The position numbers were made by a program, and so were the translations under genes. A stretch of 64,000 bases of DNA, taken from contig OW121745.1 of assembly GCA_933228675.1 (NCBI GenBank), forward strand, positions 2,349,989 to 2,413,988, read 5' to 3'. The stretch's first letter is position 1. Each line of letters opens with the position of its first letter. Shown one piece after another: positions 54,397 to 64,000 of this stretch. The DNA is from Stomorhina lunata. Its lineage: Eukaryota > Arthropoda > Insecta > Diptera > Rhiniidae. The notes under the pieces are model-generated. The model saw only the letters and a program-made list of their open reading frames with translations, was not told the DNA's origin and ran no database searches.

Positions 54397-54828
54397 TGAA
54401 GGGATGAGGAGTGGAGCTGGAGGAATTCTATCTGGAATTGAGACTAAGTTAATCTCAGAGACGAATTGGTGTAAAACAAAATTATTTTAGTATTTTGTTT
54501 TAAAGTCAATCGAGACCCCAATAGGAATTTATGGAAATAAATAAATAAAAAGACAGGATTAGGGTTTGTTCTAAGGAAATAATTTATTTAGTGGATTGAA
54601 GTTTACCTCTTTCTCGGTTGAGTACAAAATCGATAAGAATGAGAAAATTAGAGGACAACAGGAAACAGCATTTCTGATCAGGAGACCAATTTTGACGTTT
54701 AAAGGGGGCATTATGAGGAAAAGGGATAGCAGTATAATTAGTGAAGTTTGGTTTGCAGCTTGCATATATATTAACGAGAATGCTTGATATAAATAAAAAT
54801 ATGTTGTTCATGCATTCGAGCATGAACA
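54397..54828 (-). repeat. 5' LTR of the BEL/Pao element
   Basis: 432 bp, apparently identical to 44970-45401, with the terminal hairpin at 54805-54828. It should hold the element's promoter; no TATA or Inr element is assigned with confidence. Confidence 0.97.
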
Positions 54829-54833
54829 ACTGT
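54829..54833. repeat. Target-site duplication ACTGT, right
   Basis: Matches 44965-44969. Beyond it the older repeat continues from where it was cut at 44969. Confidence 0.9.
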
Positions 54834-57290
54834 TTTTTTTTAATTTTTAAAATTTGACAATTAGCGTACATCGATAACTTTTGCTTTGGCGATATCTCAG
54901 TTATTAATCTAGCGATTTTAATGAAATTCAATAGTGTGCTGCGTTGAATGATTTCCTAAGATTTGATATACAGTTCAAAAAGCTTTTTAAAAAAAAACAA
55001 ATTTTTTTGACGAAAATAAAATTTTTTTGAAAAATACAGATTTAAAAAAAAAATAAAATTTTCATCCAGTTTTGAATTTTGACGATATCTCTGGTGTTTA
55101 TATACCGATTTTGATCAAATTTAATAACATGTTGCGTTGGAGTATTTTCTAAAATCTGATATATAATTCAAAAAAATACTGTTTAAAAAAATTTAAATAC
55201 GTCAATTTGCGTACATCGATATCTTTGCTTTGGCGATATCTCGCTTATTGTTCCACCCATTCTGATGTTGAAATTTAATAGTGTGCTGCGTTGAATGATT
55301 TCCTAAAATTTGATGTACAGTTCAAAAAACTAAAAAAAAAACACAGTTTTTTCACGAAATTAAAATTTTTTTATGAAAGTGTTTTAAGCAAAATTTATTT
55401 AAATTCTCATCGAGTTTTGAATTTTGGCGATATCTCTGGTGTTTATAGACCGATTTTGATGAAATAGAAAATAAAAAAATTGTAATTTAGCATCGAATTT
55501 CGAGTTTTGGCTATATCTCAGTTTTAAGTAGAACTATATGTTGCAATTTAATAGTGTACTTTGTAAAACACTATTAACATATAATACCTATACATATAAG
55601 TTATGTCGGTATGCCATCTAGAAGCTCATCAAACTTGATTTCAGCATACCGAAATATGTCTTAAATAAGTGACTTTTGAACATTATGATGGCCTTTATTC
55701 ATATCTTATGTAAGTGTTGTTGCCAAAAGTCAAATCTAAATATTCTCATTAAAGCAACCATTAAATAGGTTCTCTAATTTTAAAGATATATGCATTTAAA
55801 TACGACCTCTTTCAAGGTGCGAAATTTTACTATGTTGTGTAATTTTTGAAATTGTTTGTGTTTCAATCTACCTCCAAAATGTTTTAGACCCAATATAAAA
55901 CAAGGTTATTCACTAATTTAAGTATTATTCACATATCGCACTAAAATTAAATGTATGAGGACATACATACGTTTAAAAGCCGTGTTAATTATCGAGATTT
56001 GAAACATTCTCAGATCAGAAAATCAATATACATTTTTTTACACAGTTTTTAACCAAATTTTTTTTAAATTCTCATAGAATTTTGGTGATATCCCTGGTGT
56101 TTATAGATCGATTTTGATGAAACTTAATACCATGCTGCTTTCGGTTATTTTCTAAAATCTGATATATATTTCGAATTTTTTTTAATTGTTTTTGCCAATT
56201 TGCGTACATCGATATCTTTTGTTTTGGCGATATCTCAGTGATTGATCTACCGATTTTTATGAAATTCAATAGTGTGTTGCATTAAATGATTTCCTAAAAT
56301 TTGATATACAGTTCAAAAAAGATTTTTGTTTTTTAAATACACAGTTAAAAAATTAATTCGGTAATTTTCGACAACGGGTGCGAAATTTTAAATGTGGTGT
56401 AATTTCTGAAATTGTTTGTGTTTCAATCTACCTCCAAAATGTTTTAGACCCAATATAAAACAAGGTTATTCTCTAATTAAAGCATTATTCACATATCGCA
56501 CTAAAATTAAATGTATGAGCACATACATATATTTAGAAAGCCGTGTTAATTATCGAGATTTGAAACATTCTCAGATCAGAAAATCAATATACATATCGAC
56601 GCTTTATATTCAAAAAGTGCTATCTACATTTTCGACCAAAATGGTTTTTAATAGAAACGTGTTCCTTGGCTTATCTGTCATATGTCATAAAAACTTTAAG
56701 AAAGAAAAATAATTCTAAAACATTTTTTTCTTATAAATAGTGTTTGTGATATCTACACATAATCAAAAAATAGTGCTATCTACAGTAAAAATACTTTTGG
56801 AACTAATAACAATTGTTATAGAATATACATTGTAATTTGTAATAAACCAACACAATGGACCACAGTTCACTACAACGTACTGTAATCATGGATTTCTAAA
56901 ATATGCTCGGCTTCTGACCTTAACAGATTGTAAGTAAAGGTCATATAATAAAGAGAATACCTTGAATTGTATTAATATAATTATAATAAATCTTGTTTTA
57001 TTCAAAAAACTTATCACTTTGATTAAAATTCGTGATATTTTGATAAAAGCCTAATTTTCATTATATTTTATTTTTTTGTTGTTCAAATAATGCTATCTAC
57101 TTGCTTCAGTACTTGAAACGATAAAATTTTAACTCGTAAAAAGTGCTATCTACTATAGAAGCGCAAATATAAGGAGTTAATAAAAAGCTTAATTTGTACA
57201 AAATCTTAGCCCCAATTTTTATGGTATTGAAAAACAAAGTTTATTTACTATTCTCATAGTTAATGACAAAAGTTTTTTCGCTCTCTGTCT
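54834..57290. repeat. Continuation of the noncoding repeat tract
   Basis: The module GGCGATATCTC(A/T)GGTGTTTATAG / ACCGATTTTGATGAAATTTAA / GATTTCCTAAAATTTGATAT recurs about every 100-300 bp. The 180-bp stretch starting TTTCAATCTACCTCCAAAAT occurs at 55861 and again at 56421 (560 bp apart). 55510-55990 is inverted relative to 20640-21230. 56720-57230 has several GTGCTATCTAC motifs and no gene. Confidence 0.7.
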
Positions 57291-57457
57291 GTCCGTATGT
57301 CTGTCTGTTGAAATCAAGTTTCTGAAGCCCCTGCAGGATGGACCTACATACATTATATCAGATTTTAGGAAATTCTTCTGCAATGAACGCTATTAAATTT
57401 CATCAAAATCGGTTTATAAACACCCGAAATATGGAAAAAAATACTAAAAATTAGACG
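57290..57457 (+). repeat. Microsatellite and start of the GTCTGTCTGTTGAAATCAAG repeat
   Basis: CTCTGTCTGTCCGTATGTCTGTCTGTTGAAATC (only its motif is given) is shared with 41880-41930. It leads into the tandem duplication. Confidence 0.7.
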
Positions 57458-58404
57458 AAAATTTTACATTTTTTAATTGAAAAACACTTTTAAATAACAA
57501 GAGAAAAAAGATACTCATGAAGTACAAGTGATAATATATTATATATCATTCTAGGAAATTGTTCCCCAAAGCACTCTGATTTTATCAAAATCGGTCCATA
57601 AACAACTGAGATATCGCCAAAACACTAAATTTTATGTATCGCAAATTGCCCAAAGTACGCATTAGAAAAAGTTTTTGAAAAAAACCATCCTCCTGGAGCA
57701 CGGACATACGTACATTTCATATCCCCCGGCAAGCATGTTATTAAGTTTTATCGAAAGCGGTCCATAAACAACTGAGAAATCGCCAAAACACTACTTTTGA
57801 TGTACAGCAAATTGCCCAAAGTACGTGTCTAAGAAATTTTGTTTACATTTTGTAAGTATTGCTTCGGCGATCTCTCAGGTGTTTATGGACCGATTGTGAT
57901 AACATTTTACAGCGTTTTTTGTGGGAGGATTTCCTAAAATGTGATATATAAATTCCACAAATCTGATTATGAATACCATTCATAATCTCTCTGTCTGTTT
58001 GTATGTCTGTCCGTCCGTCTGTCTGTTTGTGTGTCTGTCCGTCTACCTGTCTGTTTGCCTGTTCTAGTCAAGATTTTGGAACTCCTGTTTTGTCGATATC
58101 TCAGATGTTTATTTGATTAAATTTTATAGCGTTCTTGACAGGGGATTATCTAAATTCTGATGCATTCGGTAATTTGTGGTAGATATAATTTATGTTTAAG
58201 CAATATTTTAGGTGTTTTGATCGACAATAATGAAATTCAGGGTGGGACGATATCCTAAAATTTTATGTAAAATGCATGTGGGTATACCTTCCAGGAACTC
58301 CACAAATCTGATTTTAGCAGACAGACACACTGCATTTATCTTAATTTTGTGTCTGACTTTTCAGCATTATGATAGTATTTGAGAATGTATTATATATCAA
58401 ACTA
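57458..58404 (+). repeat. Tandem duplication, unit 1 (947 bp)
   Basis: It starts AAAATTTTACATTTTTTAAT and contains AAATTGTTCCCCAAAGCACT, CCTCCTGGAGCACGGACATA, a GTCCGTCCGTCTGTCTG microsatellite (58005-58060) and GAGAATGTATTATATATCAA at the end. The same order recurs 947 bp downstream, nearly unchanged. Both units are related to 42000-43020. Confidence 0.92.
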
Positions 58405-59267
58405 AAAATTTTACATTTTTTAATTGAAAAACACTTTTAAATAACAAGAGAAAAAAGATACTCATGAAGTACAAGTGATAATATATTATATATCATTCTA
58501 GGAAATTGTTCCCCAAAGCACTCTGATTTTATCAAAATCGGTCCATAAACAACTGAGATATCGCCAAAACACTAAATTTTATGTATCGCAAATTGCCCAA
58601 AGTACGCATTAGAAAAAGTTTTTGAATAAAAACATCCTCCTGGAGCACGGACATACGTACATTTCATATCCCCCGGCAAGCATGTTATTAAGTTTTATCG
58701 AAAGCGGTCCATAAACAACTGAGATATCGCCAAAACACTACTTTTGATGTACAGCAAATTGCCCAAAGTACGTGTCTAAGAAATTTTGTTTACATTTTGT
58801 AAGTATTGCTTCGGCGATCTCTCAGGTGTTTATGGACCGATTGTGATAACATTTTACAGCGTTTTTTGTGGGATTATGAATACCATTCATAATCTCTCTG
58901 TCTGTTTGTATGTCTGTCCGTCCGTCTGTCTGTTTGTGTGTCTGTCCGTCTACCTGTCTGTTTGCCTGTTCTAGTCAAGGTTTTGGAACTCCTGTTTTGT
59001 CGATATCTCAGATGTTTATTTGATTAAATTTTATAGCGTTCTTGACAGGGGATTATCTAAATCCTGATGCATTCTGTAATTTGTGGTAGATATAATTTAG
59101 CGTTTAAGCGATGTTGTTTTGATCGACAATGTTGAAATTCAGGGTGGGACAATTCAGGAACTCCACAAATCTGATTTTAGCAGACAGACACACTGCATTT
59201 ATCTTAATTTTGTGTCTGACTTTTCAGCATTATGATAGTATTTGAGAATGTATTATATATCAAACTA
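58405..59267 (+). repeat. Tandem duplication, unit 2
   Basis: A near-identical copy of 57458-58404 with two deletions: about 45 bp near 58872 and about 45 bp near 59150. Differences are otherwise few, so the duplication is young. Confidence 0.92.
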
Positions 59268-60757
59268 GCTGATATTATATCAAACTAGCTGATTTTGCCC
59301 GGGTTGGTAGTTAAGGTTTTTAACTTATTACTGTGTTAACACTTTTAAGAATTATGAAATATTTTTATTAGTTTTTTAATTGAATCCTTTATTAATGTAT
59401 TTGCATATTTGGTAAATATGGTCATTTTTTCTAATTGTATAATCCTAACTTGGACTAAAAAAACATTTTGAAAGAAAAATGTCCTCATTGGTCCAGCCGT
59501 TCTCAAGATATACAATTTTAAAGAAAAGGGGAATTGTATCCCCATTTTCCAATTTCCAGGTCCCCACTGGTCCATTTTCAAAAATCCAAAAAGCGAAAAC
59601 TATCCTATAGTATGAAAATAACCACATTTAAAACTTTAATTAATTGGGTTAAATCGTTTTCTTCTTATCATCCATATTTGTCATTTTTAATATTTGACTT
59701 GTATGAAAAAACCACCACACACATACTATCAAAATTTTTGAAAAATCGGTCGTCCATATTTGTCATTTTTAATATATGACTTATATGGGGTCACGGCCAT
59801 TTGAGATTTCCAAAAAAATGTAGCCTACTTTACCCACCGGTAACTCAATATATACTGTAAAAATTAAAGAAAATTCGGTCGGCTCGGTAATCCATATGTG
59901 TTATTTTTAATATTTTACTTATATGGGACGCGCCCATTTGAGATTTAAAAAAACCTGCACTATTTTACCCGCCAGTCACACCTTAACATACTGTCAAAAT
60001 TTCAGAAAAATTGGTCCTCAGGGTCTTCCATGTTTGTCATTTTTAATATTTGACTTATATGGGAGTCGTCATGCCCACTTAAGATTAAAAAAAATAGCCT
60101 ATTGTAAAACCTTAATATACTGTCAAAATTTTAGAAAAATCGGTCCGCTCGGTTATCTATATTTGTCATTTTTAATATATGAGTTATATGGGAGGGGCAC
60201 CGCCCACTTGAGTTTAAAAAAAAAACTTTGCCTATTTTAACCACTGATCACACCATAGCATACTTTCTGAATTTCAGAAAAATCGGTCAGTTCGGTCATC
60301 CATATTTGTCATTTTAAATATTTGACTTATATAGGAGGAGTCACGCCCACTTGAGATTACAGAAAAAAGCCTAGGCTATTTTAACCACCGGTCACACCTT
60401 AACACACTGTCTAAATTTCAGAAAAATCGATCGGTTTGATCATTAATATTTGTAACTTTTAAAATCTGACTTATATGGGAGGGGTCACGCCCACTTGAGA
60501 TTTAAAAAAAATCTGGTCTTTTTTACCCACCAGTCACACCTTAACATACTGTCTAAATTTCAGAAAAATCGGGATTCACTATCAACTATATTTGTCAATT
60601 ATGAGTTATATGGGAGGGGTCACGCCCACTTGAGATTTCGAAAAAAAATTTAGCCTATAGTCACCACCGGCCACACCAGACTACACTGTCAGCTAGTTTC
60701 GGAGATCCTTCCCAACAAACAACATACAAACAGACGCGGACATTTTTTTATAGATAT
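59268..60757 (+). mobile_element. 1.5-kb repeat element with about 130-bp internal minisatellite
   Basis: It starts CTAGCTGATTTTGCCCGGG and ends TTTTTTTATAGATATATATT after GACGCGGAC. It interrupts a repeat that is continuous at about 43020-43040. Between 59640 and 60660 a degenerate unit recurs eight times, with GTCATTTTTAATATTTGACT, TATATGGGAGGGGTCACGCC, CACTTGAGATTT and TCAGAAAAATCGGTC. No coding sequence. Related end at 17400-17562. Confidence 0.75.
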
Positions 60758-61380
60758 ATATTAGAGGTAATCTTCCTAGGAAGTACGAAAAATGCAACTA
60801 AGTACATGATTTGCGTTCAAAACCTACATATGTATGTATCTCACATATCAACGAAAATTTAATTTTTTAATTGCAATTGGGGGAAATCCGTTCACGTTTG
60901 ACAACTGCTCCCGTATAACTTCTGCGAAGGCAATCTCTTAGTACAAATTATAATAGATACGATGATGACATTTAGTATAAAGACGTTGAACAATATCGTT
61001 ATTTAGCGCGATAGCGCCTAAAGTAAACTTTCTAGAGGGACAACATTTGACAAAAGTTCTTCTGATCTCTTGAAAAGTTCGGTATTGAAAATGGGCGAAC
61101 TCGGTTCACATTTAGTGAAATATCCCATATAACCCCGACCAAGAATCACTTTAATGCTGATAAATTTAATCACATTACAATTGCACAAAGAACTAGAGCA
61201 AAACTTTCCATTCAGATTAATAAGTAAATCTTCAGTAACATTTCCGACAAAGCTAATATATTTCCGACAAAGCTATACTAGGGGTATAACATTTGAACAA
61301 TTTGCTAAATACTCAAAAAATACCTATCAACCATGAAAATCTATGATGAAAAGTGCTGTCACTTATTCGCGGGCGTTAAA
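60758..61380 (+). repeat. Noncoding repeat, collinear with 43030-43450
   Basis: GGTAATCTTCCTAGGAAGTA, CAAAACCTACATATGTATGT, CTCCCGTATAACTTC and GGACAACATTTGACAAAAGT are in the same order as in 43030-43450. No gene. Confidence 0.7.
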
Positions 61381-61790
61381 AAAGATTTTTAAAAACATTT
61401 TTTTATTATTATTTTTTTTTTTAATTTTAAGTTTATATCCTTCAACAAAGATAATTTGTAGTATATGAAGTTAATATATAGTACATGACTGTATGTATGG
61501 TATCTAAAACATAAAAATTCAGATATTATTATATTTTGGAAGCTTTTATCCAAATTGATCTCAAAAGACCGTTTTCTTCATAAACACATCAGTAGCCACC
61601 CCATCGTGATAGGTATTTTTTTTTGTTTTTGGTTATATCCTAGTGTATACCCTATAATTCTAAGTTCTGTAAACATTGACAAAACTATCATTGTTATCAG
61701 GGACCGTTACAATTATGACATTTATAATAAAAATCAAAATATAATTGTTATTTTACGATTTTTATTTTTTTTGGCAGAAATAATTTTTAT
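61381..61790. other. AT-rich sequence without recognised features
   Basis: Only T-runs and chance ORFs. Confidence 0.5.
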
Positions 61791-62050
61791 TTTATGAATT
61801 TTATTTTTTTTGTCAAATATATTTGTCAAATTCTGACAAATATTTTTTTTGTCAAAAATATTTGTCAAGATCTGACAAATATTTTTTTTGGCAAAAATAT
61901 TTGTCAAAAATTGATTTTTATTTGTCAAAAATATTTGTCAAGGTCTGACAAATATTTTTTTTGGCAAAAATATTTGTCAAAATCTGATTTTTATTTATTT
62001 TAAACAGAAATAATTGTTATTCTGATTTAAATTTTTTTTTGTCAAAATTA
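61790..62050. repeat. TTTGTCAAAAATATTTGTCAA tandem repeat
   Basis: Four to five imperfect copies of a unit of about 50 bp made of AAAAATATTTGTCAA, a TCTGACAAATA part and a T-run. The unit is partly self-complementary. The short ORFs on both strands here derive from the repeat. Confidence 0.85.
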
Positions 62051-62239
62051 TTTGTCAAATAAAAAACGCAAAAATGAAAAAATCAATACAGAATTTAAAT
62101 ATTTCCCATAATAATGGTAAATTTTAAAAATTTTCAATAAAAATGAAAATTTTGAAAATTTCCCATAAAAACGTAGTATTTGAAATGTTCCCATAAAAAT
62201 GGGAAATTTTAAAAATTTCTTGTAAAATTGTTTTTAAGT

Positions 62240-62612
62240 TATTGCAATTTGCCCCAGAAAATTCGTGTCCTTTTCAACACGCCTAAGGATATGCAGTTAA
62301 AAAGTATTTTTAGAGTACAGAAATTACAAAGTAAGACTTTCCTTATCATCTAAAGACTTATAAGTACTAAATAGTTCAAATCTATTAAAATATAATTTAA
62401 TTTATATAGTTTTTTATATTGGTACTTTTTTTAAGGACCGTTTCAAAACTCACTTTTTAAGTTTTAGAAAATTTTGTTAAAAAAATATTCAAAATTTAAA
62501 TATTTTTGATCGGCATGTTAAAAGGATATGCAGCAAATAATATATAATGTCCTTAGGCGTGTTGAAAAGGACACTAATTTTCTGGGGCAAATTGCAATAA
62601 CATAAAAACTAC
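62240..62612. mobile_element. Small foldback element
   Basis: TGCCCCAGAAAATTCGTGTC and CTTTTCAACACGCCTAAGGA (62251-62290) are mirrored at 62552-62600. The arms of about 55 bp enclose about 250 bp that carry CAAAACTCACTTTTTAAGTT as in the 18.8-22.8 kb foldback. It looks like a short member of that family. Confidence 0.75.
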
Positions 62613-63010
62613 TGCATGGATTTTTAGTTTTTATAACTCTAATCAAAGCAAAGTTAGTTGTCTTCTACCAATTATTAATTTTGCCAAAAACATATTTTTA
62701 TTGGTTGAAATTTACCAAAAACCGAAAATGTCCCATTTTTCCCCATACAAATATGCCCTAGAAGTAAATGTCCTGTGCGTCACCTTAGGACATTGACCTA
62801 GGAAGAAAAAATTTTTTTCTGAGCTTCTTAGGATATAGAGCATCGATTATTAACCGTACTGTACAATTCCTTACCAGATTTTAGGAAATCTTCCTACTCA
62901 GCACGCTATTAAATTTGATAAAAACCGGTCCACAAACACCTGGAATATCTCCAAAACCCAACAATCGATGTACCAAAAATGCCGAATTTTTAATTTGTTT
63001 TTTACTTTTT
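62613..63010. repeat. Remnants of foldback-family and GATATCTCC repeats
   Basis: Contains CCATTTTTCCCCATACAAAT and TTAGGACATTGACCTAGG, and near 62880 the module with TTTTAGGAAATCTTCC and CACAAACACC. No gene. Confidence 0.5.
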
Positions 63011-64000
63011 ATACCCACCATCAAGAAGACTGGGGGTATATAGATTGTCATTCCGTTTGTAATTTCCTTAATTGGCTCAAAAACCAAAAACGATATATAT
63101 TGTGGTATTTAGTATTGAAATTGGGCAAAATCGGTTAACAATTGACCATAGCTCCCGTAAATTCTCGCCTAGGCTAATCGCTTATTTGCTAATAAATTAC
63201 AAACTATAATAGCTATGAGGCCCTATGCTCCACTGGGAGTCAAGGATAACAGAAGAAGAAGAATAGCTATGATGATAAAATTCGGTATATAAGCCCTAGG
63301 CAGCATATAAAATTTCATCAACATCGGTTTACATTTGGCCATAGCTTCGATACAAAAAACTTACGGAAACAGCATAAAATTCACCTAAAATACATTTAAA
63401 TGTCAATAAATCTAAAACTATAACAGTCTTATGTCAATGCCAGCCAGTGTGCAAAATTTTGTCACAATCGGTCACCATTTGACCATAGCTCCCATATAAA
63501 AAAAAAAACTTACGGAAACACAATAATACAAAAGAAAAGGGGGCTTGTTTATGTCCGTCTGTCCGTCAGATAAAAGCGCGATAGCTCCTTAGCTATACGA
63601 GCTAGAAAGACAAAAATGTTTTTGGTATGTTATAAAAGTTGTGTGCTTAAAATAACCTATAATAACATATAACACTGCCCCGGGAGTCACATTTATGCCG
63701 ATAAATTTAATACAATTGTAATATCTATGACAACTAAATTTAGAATATAAAAGTTTTATGCAAATTTTGGTCAGTATGTCAAATTATATAGGAATCGGTC
63801 CATATTTGACCATAGCTTTCATATGAAAATCGCTCCCGAAAACCACTAAAATACAACAAACACAAATAAATACCACATTTTGCACAAATAAACATTATGT
63901 CACTACCTAAAATTTTACAATCGCTTAACATTTGGCTATAGTTCTTATATATATAACATCCCAGTTTTATATCTACAATCAAAAAGATTCGGAGGTACAT
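63011..64000. repeat. Another noncoding fly repeat (TATACCCACCATCAAGAAGAC type)
   Basis: Starts TTTTTATACCCACCATCAAG with GGGGGTATATAGATTGTCAT, then CCGTTTGTAATTTCC. The motif TCGGTCACCATTTGACCATAGCTCCCATAT returns in variants at about 63130, 63320, 63470 and 63790, so the unit is internally repeated. No gene recognised up to the window end. Confidence 0.6.

Larger units (their letters stand above)
44970..54828 (-). mobile_element. BEL/Pao LTR retrotransposon, complete, with a third ORF
   Basis: A 9859-bp element on the minus strand. LTRs of 432 bp (54397-54828 upstream, 44970-45401 downstream) begin TG and end CA and look identical. The 5-bp duplication ACTGT flanks it on both sides. Order in the direction of transcription: LTR, leader of about 2.4 kb, Gag-Pol ORF (52017-46705), third ORF (46646-45726), 324-bp tail, LTR. 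All ORFs are open. I see no canonical TGG-starting primer site directly after the LTR. It inserted in an older noncoding repeat. Identical LTRs point to a very recent insertion. Confidence 0.95.

Noticed and set aside
54571..54931. ORFs in the LTRs (repeated at 45144-45402)
   Set aside because: The same ORF in both LTRs follows from LTR identity; it shows no domain and lies in noncoding terminal repeats.
59923..60240. 105-codon ORF with repeats
   Set aside because: It reads through the 130-bp minisatellite; no coding signal.

Overview
The window is nuclear DNA of a brachyceran fly, most likely a calyptrate (house-fly or blowfly group). The base for this is a dipteran rDNA unit with a separate 2S rRNA gene, R1 retrotransposons in the 28S gene at the canonical site, high AT content, and dense fly-type repeats. 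Nothing prokaryotic is present. Almost all coding capacity belongs to transposable elements. The only host protein-coding sequence I can support is the first two coding exons of an ionotropic glutamate receptor gene.

1-12.9 kb, all on the minus strand: an rDNA unit reads 18S (9872-11857), ITS1, 5.8S (9320-9442), ITS2a, 2S (9261-9290), ITS2, then a 28S gene that stops at the R1 target site. A full-length R1 element (551-6227, two open ORFs) sits there between exact 14-bp target duplications. Directly beyond the second duplication lies a 5'-truncated R1 of a different lineage (1-536), so one 28S site carries two R1 elements in tandem and this unit cannot make a full 28S rRNA.

12.9-18.6 kb: spacer DNA, a 200-N gap (13313-13512), about 129 copies of a 21-bp satellite with a perfect 16-bp palindrome in each unit, then the glutamate-receptor exons (17979-18559, plus strand). 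The gap means that linkage of rDNA to this gene is an assembly statement.

18.8-33.3 kb: nested repeats. A long foldback element is split by a later insertion (20441-22380). A LINE fragment is split by a 1.9-kb DNA transposon with about 300-bp inverted repeats and a broken gene of an animal-wide unnamed family. A decayed minus-strand LINE, a mariner-type transposase fragment and a pogo/Tigger-type transposon (31375-33325) follow.

33.3-41.3 kb: a 19-bp minisatellite is split by an almost intact jockey/CR1-like LINE (ORF1 34515-35405, ORF2 from 35603 with one frameshift). An 11-bp minisatellite and a small Harbinger-like inverted-repeat element with a Myb/SANT remnant come next.

41.3-64 kb: large tracts of a high-copy noncoding repeat family. 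Into them a complete BEL/Pao LTR retrotransposon (44970-54828) has inserted very recently: the LTRs look identical and flank a 5-bp duplication. Besides its 1770-residue Gag-Pol polyprotein it has a third ORF in the env position that codes for a second zinc-knuckle plus aspartic-protease module behind a strong splice acceptor. This is the best candidate in the window for something not described before. The rest is tandemly duplicated and nested noncoding repeats without genes.
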